A DNA stretch of 64,000 nt, taken from Rhodococcoides kyotonense. GTDB taxonomy: Bacteria; Actinomycetota; Actinomycetes; Mycobacteriales; Mycobacteriaceae. The notes under the pieces were generated by a model. It saw only the letters and a program-made list of their open reading frames with translations. It had not been told where the DNA came from and did not search any database. This document shows, piece by piece, positions 16,541 through 25,088 of this stretch. The first letter of the stretch is position 1. Each line of letters begins with the position of its first letter. The translations under genes and the position numbers were made by a program. The stretch is from assembly GCF_001645385.1 (NCBI RefSeq), contig NZ_LVHI01000006.1, forward strand, positions 62,001 through 126,000, read 5' to 3'.

Positions 16541-17485
16541 TTACCCGCGCTCGGAGCTCGTAATCGTCAGCGTCGGCAATTCGGACAGCTCGGGCGGTAT
16601 TTCTGCGCCGGTGGTCACGACGAGGGAGAAGTCGGAGGGGTCGATGGCCTGGCCGCGTCGAAACCAGCGGATTCGTCCTGGATCGGTCTTCTCGACGGCC
16701 ATCGCCTCGCGGTCGAGTTCGCCGGGCGTACGGGCGACCGATGTCGACACGGTCCCTCCCTGCTCGGCCGTCGCGTCGGGTAGCGGATCGTCGGTCGGTT
16801 CGTCGCGATCGAGAATGCATGCGGTCAGTCCGGCACGCACCCGACTGGCAGCTATCGTGAGCGTCGACGGTTCGTCGAACTCGATGTCGACGGACTCGCC
16901 TTTCTTCAACTCTCGCAACGCGTCCCACGCGGGATACCCCGGTTCGAGCATGGCGGCACCGGGTGCTCCGACGTCGAGAAGATGGCCGACGGTCTTCGTC
17001 GGCGTCTCCGAGGTCAGTGGGTCGCGTCCCACGCGAAAGGGCAACGGCCACACGGGGTACGGCGGTGTCGGCCACACGTATCCCGGCTCGCCGGACCATT
17101 CCTTCGGATAGAGCTCGGGAGCCTTGTTCGCCAATGCCCGTCGGTGGCTCTCGTGGACGGCGTCGTCCCCGAGCCATGGTGGCAGACGGCCCTCGCGGCT
17201 CAATTCAGCGAAGGTGCGCGCAGTGCCGTAGTCGAGAAATTGTGGTTCGAGCGCGTCGGCATGACCGCGCGCTGCCCATTCCCGGCACGTCGCGACGCCG
17301 TAGGCAACGAGCGCAGGCGTGAAGCCGCGCCACATCGTCACCGCGGGGTGTCGTTTCCATCCGTAGGTCGGCCAGATCAGGGCGCGCAGAATCTGGAAGG
17401 TTTCGACGCGTTGCTTGCCGAGGCGCTTGTCGTCGAGCGCCCGCGCCGAGCGGACGAAGCCGGCATCGGGAAGAAATGTCTGCAC
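16541..17485 (-). CDS. Pyrimidine-dimer DNA glycosylase-like protein (MSMEG_6728 type)
   Basis: About 314 residues from GTG 17485; a longer reading to 17575 would start inside an inverted repeat. The N-terminus [17 protein letters not shown], then [16 protein letters not shown] and [14 protein letters not shown], matches actinobacterial relatives of T4 endonuclease V (Pyr_excise family), which cut DNA at UV-induced pyrimidine dimers. The remaining two-thirds, including a Pro/Trp-rich segment ([15 protein letters not shown]), has no domain I can name. It diverges from selO. Confidence 0.7.
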   Translation of the reverse strand: MQTFLPDAGFVRSARALDDKRLGKQRVETFQILRALIWPTYGWKRHPAVTMWRGFTPALVAYGVATCREWAARGHADALEPQFLDYGTARTFAELSREGRLPPWLGDDAVHESHRRALANKAPELYPKEWSGEPGYVWPTPPYPVWPLPFRVGRDPLTSETPTKTVGHLLDVGAPGAAMLEPGYPAWDALRELKKGESVDIEFDEPSTLTIAASRVRAGLTACILDRDEPTDDPLPDATAEQGGTVSTSVARTPGELDREAMAVEKTDPGRIRWFRRGQAIDPSDFSLVVTTGAEIPPELSELPTLTITSSERG

Positions 17486-17520
17486 GGTGGCGCGTGCCCG
17501 GATGGTGGGTCCCGCAAACC

Positions 17521-17562
17521 CGTGCGCGCGAATGTACAGCCCGCTATACATTCGCACGCACG
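17521..17562. repeat. Imperfect 16-bp inverted repeat with GCGAATGTA core
   Basis: CGTGCGcGCGAATGTA pairs with TACATTCGCaCGCACG across a 10-base loop, with one internal mismatch. It sits in the divergent region between the glycosylase-like gene and selO, so it is not an ordinary terminator there. The GTGCGAATGTA-type core recurs in the palindrome at 30436-30479, suggesting an interspersed palindromic element. Confidence 0.7.
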
Positions 17563-17598
17563 AGGCCGGAAGCACGAGGCGCGGTTACTCTCGAATTC

Positions 17599-19020
17599 AT
17601 GGCTGCACCGACCTCAGTTCTCCACGGACTCGAAAGCACCTACGCCGACGAGCTGAGTGACCTCGTCGTGCCGTGGCAGGGCGCGGAAGCTCCGGAACCG
17701 CGAATCCTGGTGTTCAACGACGCGCTCGCGTCGTCGCTCGGTCTGGACGCCGACGCCCTTCGCGGCGCGCCGGACGTCCTTGCCGGTGCGACGCCTCCGG
17801 ACGGGGCGAAGACGGTCGCGATGGCGTACGCCGGGCACCAGTTCGGCGGGTTCGTGCCGATGCTGGGTGACGGACGGGCGCTGCTGCTGGGCGAGCTGAA
17901 CGGCCCTGGCGGCCGCGTCGACCTGCATCTGAAGGGGTCGGGCCGCACGCCGTTCGCGCGGCGAGGCGACGGATTGGCCGTCGTGGGCCCGATGCTGCGG
18001 GAGTACGTGGTCAGCGAGGCCATGCATGCCCTCGGCATTCCGACGACGCGCTCGCTCGCCGTCACCGCCACCGGCCGCAGCGTCATGCGCAGTGAGCCGG
18101 AGCCCGGTGCCGTTCTCGCGCGCGTCGCGGCCAGCCACTTGCGCGTCGGAACCTTCGAGTTCGCCGCCCGGCGCGAAGGTCAGCTGCAGCTGCTCGCCGA
18201 TTACGCGATCGCCCGGCATTACCCGCATCTGACGGGTCGCTACCTGGAGTTCTACGAGGCGGTGGTCGACGCGCAAGCCCGGCTCGTCGCGCAGTGGATG
18301 CTCACCGGATTCGTGCACGGGGTCATGAACACCGACAACACGACCATCTCGGGGCAGACGATCGATTACGGCCCGTGCGCGTTCGTCGACGCGTACGACC
18401 CCTATGCGGTGTTCAGCTCCATCGATCACGGCGGGCGCTATGCCTTCGGCAACCAGCCCGGTGTGATGCAGTGGAATCTGGCGCGCTTCGGCGAGACGCT
18501 GCTGCCGCTCGTCGCTGCCGATCCGAACGACGCGGTGCCCGCCGTCACCGAGGTGCTCGAGAGCTACGCGGACCGGTACGGCCGCAACTTCGCCGACGGT
18601 CTGGCGTCGAAACTCGGTGTCACACAACTCGACCCGGCCGTGGCGGACGATCTGTTGACCATCATGCGCGACAACGGTCTCGACTGGACCGGCACCTTCC
18701 GTGCACTCGCCGACGAACTACGCGGTGCTGCAACGATTCCTGACGTCCTGGCGCCGTGGGTCGAGCGCTGGCGCGGCTACCTGCCTGACGACGTCACGGC
18801 CGTCGCCGACGCCATGGACCGCGTCAATCCGATCTACATCCCGCGTAATCATCTCGTCGACGCGGCGCTGCGCTCGGCGACGGCGGGCGACCTCGGCCCG
18901 TTCGAGACGTTGCTCGACGTCGTCACCCACCCGTTCGAGCGGCGTGACGACCGGTCCGAGTACGCCGAGCCTGCGTCGCAGGTGTTCACCGAGGGTTTTC
19001 AGACTTTCTGCGGCACATAG
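17599..19020 (+). CDS. selO: SelO-type protein adenylyltransferase (YdiU family)
   Basis: 473 residues. SelO is a pseudokinase-fold enzyme that transfers AMP to Ser/Thr/Tyr of proteins and takes part in redox stress responses. Visible blocks are [20 protein letters not shown] (74-93), [16 protein letters not shown] with Lys112, [19 protein letters not shown] with Asp246/Asn247 and Asp256, and RNHLVDAAL near the C-terminus. The C-terminal FCGT keeps a Cys where other family members have a redox Cys or selenocysteine. ATG 17599 fits the family start. A stem-loop follows the stop. Confidence 0.93.
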   Translation: MAAPTSVLHGLESTYADELSDLVVPWQGAEAPEPRILVFNDALASSLGLDADALRGAPDVLAGATPPDGAKTVAMAYAGHQFGGFVPMLGDGRALLLGELNGPGGRVDLHLKGSGRTPFARRGDGLAVVGPMLREYVVSEAMHALGIPTTRSLAVTATGRSVMRSEPEPGAVLARVAASHLRVGTFEFAARREGQLQLLADYAIARHYPHLTGRYLEFYEAVVDAQARLVAQWMLTGFVHGVMNTDNTTISGQTIDYGPCAFVDAYDPYAVFSSIDHGGRYAFGNQPGVMQWNLARFGETLLPLVAADPNDAVPAVTEVLESYADRYGRNFADGLASKLGVTQLDPAVADDLLTIMRDNGLDWTGTFRALADELRGAATIPDVLAPWVERWRGYLPDDVTAVADAMDRVNPIYIPRNHLVDAALRSATAGDLGPFETLLDVVTHPFERRDDRSEYAEPASQVFTEGFQTFCGT

Positions 19021-19066
19021 CATGTGCACGAAAATACATAGCCGGTTATGTATTTCCGTTCACATG
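19021..19066. terminator. Bidirectional stem-loop between selO and the serine esterase gene
   Basis: CATGTG-x-ACG-x-AAATACATA pairs with TATGTATTT-x-CGT-x-CACATG around a GCCGGT loop: a 20-bp stem with two mismatches. The two genes converge here and the right arm covers the esterase stop codon, so the hairpin can serve both transcripts. There is no long T tract. Confidence 0.7.
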
Positions 19067-20175
19067 GAGGAATAGACCGCCGTCAGATACTGCTTCGCCC
19101 GATCCGACCCGACGATCCCCGGCCCCATCTTGTTCATCACGTACGAGAAGGTCATTCGGCTATCGGGGTGCATGACGGTCAACGATCCGCCCCAGCCGCC
19201 CCAGAAGCAGATGCGGCCGTCGGGGATGTACGGAATCGTATCCGGCTGCGGCAGTGCGTAACCCATGCTGAAGCGCAGTGGAACGCCGAGCGCCAGATCG
19301 ACGCCGTTCGTCTGTTCGTCGAACGCAAGGGCGACCGCATCGTCACTCAGCAGGCGCACCCCGTCGACCACTCCGCCACGCGCGAGCGCCGACATGATCC
19401 GCGCCACCGAACGAGCATTGCCGTGCCCGTTCGCCGCACCGATCTCGGCTCGACGCCACTCGGGCGTGTTCGCCGACTCTGCACGGACGGCAGGGCCGAG
19501 GAACGTGCGACGACGAACCTTCAACGGGTCCGGCACGACGTCCGTCGGAACCGGAGGCGGAACGACGTCGGCGATGCGTGGCCAGTCCTGCTCGCGGGCG
19601 CCGATTTGGAAATCCGCGCCCAGTGGCCGGGCGATCTCCTCGTCGACGAAGTGCCGCAACGTCTTTCCGGTCACGCGTCGAACCAACTCGCCGACGAGGG
19701 TGCCCTGGCTGACGGCGTGATAGCCCGACGTCGTCCGCGAATCCCACCACGGTTCCTGGGCGGCGAGACGAGCAGCGGCCTTGTCCGCGTCGTACAGGTC
19801 CTCGACGACGCACGGCCGGTCCCAGCCCGATACCCCGGACGTGTGCGACAGGATGTGCCGTACCTCGACGGACTCCTTTCCGGCGGCGGCGAATTCGGGC
19901 CAGTACTGCGACACCGGCGCATACGGATCGAGCAGGCCGCGATCGAAGAGCATCAACGCCGCGAGGTTCGTCACCAGCTTCGACGTCGACCACACGTTGA
20001 CGATGGTGTCCTCGGCCCACGGCTCGGAACGGGCGAGATCGCGGTGACCACCCCACACGTCCACGACGCGCCTGCCGTCGATGTCGACGACGATCGAGGC
20101 GCCGAGCTCCTCTCCCGCAGCGAGATTCGCGGTCAACGCGTCGTGGACCCGTTCGAAACCGGGCTCGACGATCAT
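19060..20175 (-). CDS. Serine esterase/hydrolase of the beta-lactamase (class C, EstB-like) family
   Basis: 371 residues, cytoplasmic (no signal peptide). The S-x-x-K motif is S63-T-S-K66, and Tyr152 in SGYHAVSQG fits the catalytic Y-x-x/S role. HTSGVSGW and FWGGWGGSL resemble further family blocks. EstB-like members hydrolyse short esters. It is the last gene of a minus-strand set with TetR and an acyl-CoA ligase, overlapping TetR by ATGA. With the divergent Baeyer-Villiger monooxygenase it could cleave the ester that enzyme forms. Confidence 0.85.
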   Translation of the reverse strand: MIVEPGFERVHDALTANLAAGEELGASIVVDIDGRRVVDVWGGHRDLARSEPWAEDTIVNVWSTSKLVTNLAALMLFDRGLLDPYAPVSQYWPEFAAAGKESVEVRHILSHTSGVSGWDRPCVVEDLYDADKAAARLAAQEPWWDSRTTSGYHAVSQGTLVGELVRRVTGKTLRHFVDEEIARPLGADFQIGAREQDWPRIADVVPPPVPTDVVPDPLKVRRRTFLGPAVRAESANTPEWRRAEIGAANGHGNARSVARIMSALARGGVVDGVRLLSDDAVALAFDEQTNGVDLALGVPLRFSMGYALPQPDTIPYIPDGRICFWGGWGGSLTVMHPDSRMTFSYVMNKMGPGIVGSDRAKQYLTAVYSSM

Positions 20176-20792
20176 CGCCGGTCACCGAGAAGTCGGTGGA
20201 CGGCCAGGTCGACGTACTCGTCGGCGACGTCCTCGATGCTCATGGCACCGTCCCCGTGGAACCATGCGCTGATGCCGTTGAGCATGTCGGTCAGCGCGAA
20301 CGACGCCAAACGTGCGTTCCCGACGGTGAATTCGCCCGTGCGCATACCCGCGGCGACGACATCGCGGACGCGTCGCTGGTACTGCCGGCGGTAGTCCTCG
20401 ATCACCGACCGATGCTCGGGAGTCAGCGCCGCCAATTCGTGCAGCCCGACAATGTATTCCACGCGCCGACTGTTCAGGTGAATCAGATGGGCACGCACCA
20501 GTGCCGACAGTCGTTCGGTCGGAGTGCCGGGTGCGTCGAGCAGGGGCAGCGTCTGTTCCGCCGGTTCCTGGGTGACGGTAAGGCACACCGCGAACAGGAT
20601 CTCCTCTTTCGACGAGAAGTGGTGGTACAGGCTGGCACCTTTGATTCCGACGGCGTCGGCGATGTCTCTCATGCCGACGGCCGCGTACCCGTCGCGCGCG
20701 AAGATCTCCGCTGCCTTGGCGACGATGTCCTCGCGACGTCGACGCGTCCGGACCTGGCGGGGGAGCTCCTGGGCGTCGTCGGGCAGTGTCAC
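20172..20792 (-). CDS. TetR family transcriptional regulator
   Basis: 206 residues. The N-terminal helix-turn-helix is DIADAVGIKGASLYHHFSSK (about 38-57), and the C-terminal domain resembles TetR regulators of aromatic or lipid catabolism with Glu/Arg-rich helices. GTG 20792 overlaps the ligase stop (GTGA), and its own stop overlaps the esterase start, so all three are co-translated. The palindrome CTAAC-TGTG-GTTAG at 23143-23156 is a good candidate operator. Confidence 0.88.
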   Translation of the reverse strand: MTLPDDAQELPRQVRTRRRREDIVAKAAEIFARDGYAAVGMRDIADAVGIKGASLYHHFSSKEEILFAVCLTVTQEPAEQTLPLLDAPGTPTERLSALVRAHLIHLNSRRVEYIVGLHELAALTPEHRSVIEDYRRQYQRRVRDVVAAGMRTGEFTVGNARLASFALTDMLNGISAWFHGDGAMSIEDVADEYVDLAVHRLLGDRR

Positions 20793-22360
20793 ACGGTCTC
20801 CTGCACGGGTTCGGTCGGCGCCAGCGAGCGCAGTTCGCGCTTCAGAATCTTGCCCTGCGGATCGACAGGCAGTTCGGTCACGATATGTACCGCCTTCGGC
20901 GTCTTGTACGACGCCAACTGCCCGCGGCAGTGTTCGATGATCGCCTGCGGATCGGGCGCGGCGCCCTCGGCGGGAATGACGAACGCGGTGACGGCCTCGG
21001 ACCAGTACGGATCGGGCATTCCGACGACGGCAGCACGCAGCACGTCGGGATGAGCGTGAATGGCCCGCTCCACTTCCTGCGACGACACGTTCATACCTCC
21101 GGTCTTGATCATGTCCTTCATTCGATCGTAGAAGAACAGATTTCCGTCGGAGTCGATGCGAACCATGTCGCCGGTGTGGACCCAGCCGCCGTCGAACACC
21201 TCGGCGGTCTTGGCTTCGTTCTTGAAGTAGCCGAGCATGACGGACGGAGTGCGGCAGAGCAATTCGCCGATCTCGCTGTCGTTGCCGTCGGCGTCGACCA
21301 CCTTGATCTCGAGGTGTGTGACCGGCTTGCCGATCCACGACGCGTCGCCGCCGGGGATGTCGTCGAGCGTGGAGAACCAGCCGACCGAGCCGAGTTGCGA
21401 CAGCTCGGACTGTCCCCAGTAGGTGCCCCAGATCGCGTCGGGTGCAGCCGATGCCCATGCCGAGATGGTGTGGGGCGCGACCTGGCCGCCGTACGTCATG
21501 CACCGGCGTACCTGTCCGACCGCGGCCGGGCCGAAGCTCTGGTCTCGCGCCAACGCCATGTAGAACGTCGGCGTCTGCGCGATGACGGACACCTTCTCGT
21601 CGGCGATGATGCGCAGCGACTGTGCCGGATCCACGGTCGCAGGCAACACCAGGGTTGCGCCCATCAGCGTCAGCGTGGTCATCGAGCCGAGGCCGGCGAT
21701 GGTGTGGAACGGCATGACGAACAGCCACGTGTCCTCGGGGCCGGTGCGCAGCCCCCAGCTCCATGCCGGCGCCGTCGAGACGAGGAAGTTGCGGTGCGGA
21801 ATCATGACGCCCTTGGGCGCCGCTTCGGTTCCGGAGGTGTAGATGACCATGGCGACGTCGTTCTCGTCGAGGTCGACCTCGGGCTCGGTCGTCGGAGTGT
21901 TCGACGTCAGCTCGTCGTAGTTGTCGCCGAAGGCCACGAGCGTGGTGCTTTCGGGCTTGACGGCCGTGATGACGTCGGCGAATGCGGAATCCGCGACGAC
22001 GACCGTCGGCTCCGCGTGTTCGAGCTGATGACGCACCTCGGGTTCGCGGTACATGACGTTGATGCCGGTGAACGCCGCCCCTACCTTCAGCGTGCCGTAG
22101 TAGGCGACGACGACGTCGACGCTGTTGCGTGCCATCGATGCGACGCGGTCGCCGCGGCCGACCCCGAGGTCGATCAACAGGTTGGCGAATTGGTTTGCGC
22201 GAGTGTCGAGTTGACCGTAGGTGGTGACCTGGCGGGTGCCGTCGGCGCTGTAGCTGATGAACGCGGTCTTGTCCGGGTTGGTGCGCGCGTGGCGGCGGAG
22301 TTGATCGCCGATCGTGGCGCGACCGATTCGGTTTCTGAACTGACTGGCAAGCTCGGGCAT
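20789..22360 (-). CDS. Acyl-CoA synthetase / AMP-dependent ligase (FadD-like)
   Basis: 523 residues, standard length. The AMP-binding P-loop is VIYTSGTEAAPKGV, WGQSELSQ sits at the A5 position, GWVHTGDMVRID is the A7/A8 hinge region, and PQGKILKREL contains the C-terminal catalytic Lys. The enzyme activates a carboxylic acid to acyl-CoA through an acyl-adenylate. Its place in a cluster with a monooxygenase and an esterase suggests it activates the acid released after ester cleavage. The substrate cannot be assigned. Confidence 0.9.
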   Translation of the reverse strand: MPELASQFRNRIGRATIGDQLRRHARTNPDKTAFISYSADGTRQVTTYGQLDTRANQFANLLIDLGVGRGDRVASMARNSVDVVVAYYGTLKVGAAFTGINVMYREPEVRHQLEHAEPTVVVADSAFADVITAVKPESTTLVAFGDNYDELTSNTPTTEPEVDLDENDVAMVIYTSGTEAAPKGVMIPHRNFLVSTAPAWSWGLRTGPEDTWLFVMPFHTIAGLGSMTTLTLMGATLVLPATVDPAQSLRIIADEKVSVIAQTPTFYMALARDQSFGPAAVGQVRRCMTYGGQVAPHTISAWASAAPDAIWGTYWGQSELSQLGSVGWFSTLDDIPGGDASWIGKPVTHLEIKVVDADGNDSEIGELLCRTPSVMLGYFKNEAKTAEVFDGGWVHTGDMVRIDSDGNLFFYDRMKDMIKTGGMNVSSQEVERAIHAHPDVLRAAVVGMPDPYWSEAVTAFVIPAEGAAPDPQAIIEHCRGQLASYKTPKAVHIVTELPVDPQGKILKRELRSLAPTEPVQETV

Positions 22361-22377
22361 CGGTGGTCTCCTGGAGA

Positions 22378-23031
22378 TCAGAGTGCTGCGGCGGGCGCGA
22401 ACATGGGCTGGCCGAAGGATTCGAGGGCGACGATGTCCTCCACCGGGCTACGCGTCAGCTTCTTCGGGAACGACTTCTCGGGATAGCCGACGGCGATGTG
22501 CGCGGCGGTGATGTACTCGTCGGGAATCTCGAGCAACTCGCGGATGGCCGGTTCCTCATGGCACAGCAGCGTGGTCACCGCGGTGGCGACGCCCTGGTCG
22601 CGCAGCGCGAGGCAGAGGTTCTGCACGGTCGGGTAGATCGACGCGCCGCCGACGACGGACAGGCGACCGAGTTCGTGGTCCGTCGGGTGCAGACCGTCGA
22701 GCGCGGCGCACACGACGACGATGGCCGGTACTTCCGCGAGGTGGCGGGCGAAGTAGTCCGCGTCCTGCACCGTCTTGGGCAGGGCGCCGACGGCGACGGT
22801 GCCTCCGGTGATACCGGCGAAGTAGGCGTCCCACATCGGCAGGTAGAGGTCGGCGAGTGCCTGCTTGCGGGCGGCGTCGCGGACGACGATCCAGCGGACC
22901 GGCTGACGATTGCCGCCCTGCGGGCCGAAGCGAGCGACGTCGAAGGCGTTGCGAAAGACCTCGTCGGGGACCGGTGTGTCCGCGTAGCGCCGGCACGTAC
23001 CGGTGGTGCGCATTGCTTCGGTGAGTTCCAT
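22378..23031 (-). CDS. Nitroreductase family flavoprotein
   Basis: 217 residues. The N-terminal TCRRYADTPVPDEVFRNAFD and RFGPQGGNRQPVRWIVVRD resemble FMN-binding nitroreductases (R-R-Y near the start, G-x-N-x-Q-P block). GGASIYPTVQNLCLALRDQG is the central helix typical of the family. It probably reduces a quinone, nitro or enone substrate with NAD(P)H. It is first in the minus-strand cluster, 17 bases upstream of the ligase, and shares the divergent promoter region with the monooxygenase. Confidence 0.87.
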   Translation of the reverse strand: MELTEAMRTTGTCRRYADTPVPDEVFRNAFDVARFGPQGGNRQPVRWIVVRDAARKQALADLYLPMWDAYFAGITGGTVAVGALPKTVQDADYFARHLAEVPAIVVVCAALDGLHPTDHELGRLSVVGGASIYPTVQNLCLALRDQGVATAVTTLLCHEEPAIRELLEIPDEYITAAHIAVGYPEKSFPKKLTRSPVEDIVALESFGQPMFAPAAAL

Positions 23032-23055
23032 GTCGATCCCTTCGCCTGACCATCG

Positions 23056-23156
23056 TTAGGTATGTGCAACAGCATTGTGTGGTCCGCGACACATTGTCAA
23101 TACCCAAAACGGCACTTCGAGACCACCCTTGTGCCGAGATACCTAACTGTGGTTAG
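23056..23156. promoter_or_regulatory. Divergent control region with TetR-type half-sites
   Basis: TTAGGTAT (23056-23063) next to the nitroreductase start is repeated as its reverse complement ATACCTAA (23139-23146), which merges into the dyad CTAAC-TGTG-GTTAG (23143-23156) just upstream of the monooxygenase. Placing matching sites at both promoters fits joint repression by the TetR regulator of the same cluster. No binding data are implied. Confidence 0.6.
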
Positions 23157-23189
23157 TTTTGGAACAGTTCCGCTACCAGGAGGTGTCCG

Positions 23190-25088
23190 GTGTCCGTCAC
23201 TGCTGCGACCGCGATCGACCGAGCGCGGCTGGAACGTGCTCTCGACGCGGCCAACATGCCCAGCCTCGTCGCTGTCCTCTATCAGTTGACCGGCGACGAC
23301 GCGTGGCTGCAGGATCCCTACCGGCCCACCCGCAGCCGCGGCATGGACGACAACGACAGCGGCGGGTTCGCACCGGAGGTGGCGTCGCGCATCCGGGTGG
23401 CCGCGCTCGACGCCATCGCCGACTGGGCGAACGGCGTCCCGATGGCGGTGCCGTCCCCGAGCGGCGCCCATCTGGTCGACATGATCAGCGCCGCAGTCGG
23501 CGAAGACGTGCCTGCGGAGTTCGCGTCGATGGTCGCCGAGGACATGGGCTTCGTCGACGAACCCGCGCGGACGCCCGTGAAAAGCGACCTGTCGGTCATC
23601 GTCATCGGCGCCGGGGTCTCCGGCATGCTGGCGTCGATCAAGCTCGGCGAGGCCGGTATCGAACACGTTGTGCTGGAGAAGAATTCCGACGTCGGCGGTG
23701 GGTGGTTCGAGAACACGTACCCGGGCGCGGGCGTCGACACGCCCAGTCACCTGTACTCGTATTCGTTCCAGCCGCGCGCGTGGAGCACGCATTTCGGCAA
23801 GCGTGACGAGGTGTGGCAGTACCTCCGTGACGTTGCGGCACAACACGATCTACGACGACGCATCCAGTTCGACACCGAGGTGGCGAACGCGGTCTACGAC
23901 GCCGACGGGCAGTCGTGGACGGTGACCACCACCGCCGGTGACGTGCTGACGGCCGACGCCGTGATCACCGCGACCGGACAGTTGAACCGTCCGAAAGTGC
24001 CGTCCATTCCGGGTCTCGACACGTTCACCGGTCCGATCTTCCACACCGCCGAGTGGCCGGCCGATCTCGATCTGAGCGGCAAACGCGTCGCTATCGTCGG
24101 AACGGGTGCGAGTGCGATGCAGGTGTTGCCCGCCATCGCGTCGACCGTCGGACATGCGACGGTGTTCCAGCGCTCGCCACAGTGGGTGACGTCGAGTGAC
24201 GTGTATTTCGCGCCTATCCACGACGACGTCAGTTACCTGATGGACGTCGTTCCGCTGTATCGGCTGTGGTACCGAACGCGATTGGCGTGGAACTTCAACG
24301 ATCGTGTGCATCCGTCGCTTCAGGTCGATCCCGAGTGGGAGACGCCCGAGCGGTCGATCAACGCGATCAACGACGCGCATCGCCGGGTGTTCACGCGGTA
24401 CCTCGAGCGCGAATTGGAGGGTAGGCCGGATCTGATCGAGAAGTCGTTGCCCGATTACCCGCCCTTCGGCAAGCGGATGCTCCTCGACAACGGGTGGTTC
24501 GCCGCGCTCAAACGAGACAACGTGACGTTGGTGGCGGAAAGAGTCGCGTCGATCGGACCGAATTCCGTTGTGGGATCGGAAGGTACCGAAGCCGAGGTCG
24601 ACGTCGTCATCCTCGCCACCGGATTCGAGACGCACAAGCTGCTCAGCCCCATCGACATTCGCGGTCGATCAGGCAAGTCCATCAAGGATTTCTGGGGTCC
24701 GGAGGACGCGCACGCGTATCTGGGCATCACCGTGCCGGACTATCCCAACCTGTTCATCACGTGCGGGCCGGGCACTGTTCTCGGCCACGGCGGCAGCTAC
24801 ATCACGATCGCCGAATTCCAGGTCCGGTACATCGTCGATCTGCTGACGACCATGGCGGACAATGGAATCGGCGCCGTCGAATGCAGGCCCGACGTCGAAG
24901 AGGACTACGTGCGCCGCCACGACGAGGCGCATGCGCGGATGATCTGGACGCACGAGGGCATGAACAACTGGTACCGCAACGACGCCGGACGAGTGGTGTC
25001 GACGCTTCCGTGGCGGATCGTCGACTACTGGGAGATGACCCGCCACGCCGATCTGGACGATTTCGTCGTCGAACCCGCGCGTCGATAG
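23190..25088 (+). CDS. Baeyer-Villiger-type flavin monooxygenase
   Basis: 632 residues. The FAD-binding motif is GAGVSG (140-145) and a second Rossmann motif is VGTGASAM (303-310). The fingerprint FTGPIFHTAEWP (279-290) matches F-x-G-x-x-x-H-x-x-x-W-P of Baeyer-Villiger enzymes, which insert oxygen next to a ketone using NADPH and O2. The N-terminal extension of about 130 residues resembles 4-hydroxyacetophenone monooxygenase-type members (about 640 aa). GTG 23190 follows AGGAGG (23178-23183) with good spacing. It diverges from the nitroreductase, ligase, TetR and esterase genes. Confidence 0.9.
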   Translation: MSVTAATAIDRARLERALDAANMPSLVAVLYQLTGDDAWLQDPYRPTRSRGMDDNDSGGFAPEVASRIRVAALDAIADWANGVPMAVPSPSGAHLVDMISAAVGEDVPAEFASMVAEDMGFVDEPARTPVKSDLSVIVIGAGVSGMLASIKLGEAGIEHVVLEKNSDVGGGWFENTYPGAGVDTPSHLYSYSFQPRAWSTHFGKRDEVWQYLRDVAAQHDLRRRIQFDTEVANAVYDADGQSWTVTTTAGDVLTADAVITATGQLNRPKVPSIPGLDTFTGPIFHTAEWPADLDLSGKRVAIVGTGASAMQVLPAIASTVGHATVFQRSPQWVTSSDVYFAPIHDDVSYLMDVVPLYRLWYRTRLAWNFNDRVHPSLQVDPEWETPERSINAINDAHRRVFTRYLERELEGRPDLIEKSLPDYPPFGKRMLLDNGWFAALKRDNVTLVAERVASIGPNSVVGSEGTEAEVDVVILATGFETHKLLSPIDIRGRSGKSIKDFWGPEDAHAYLGITVPDYPNLFITCGPGTVLGHGGSYITIAEFQVRYIVDLLTTMADNGIGAVECRPDVEEDYVRRHDEAHARMIWTHEGMNNWYRNDAGRVVSTLPWRIVDYWEMTRHADLDDFVVEPARR

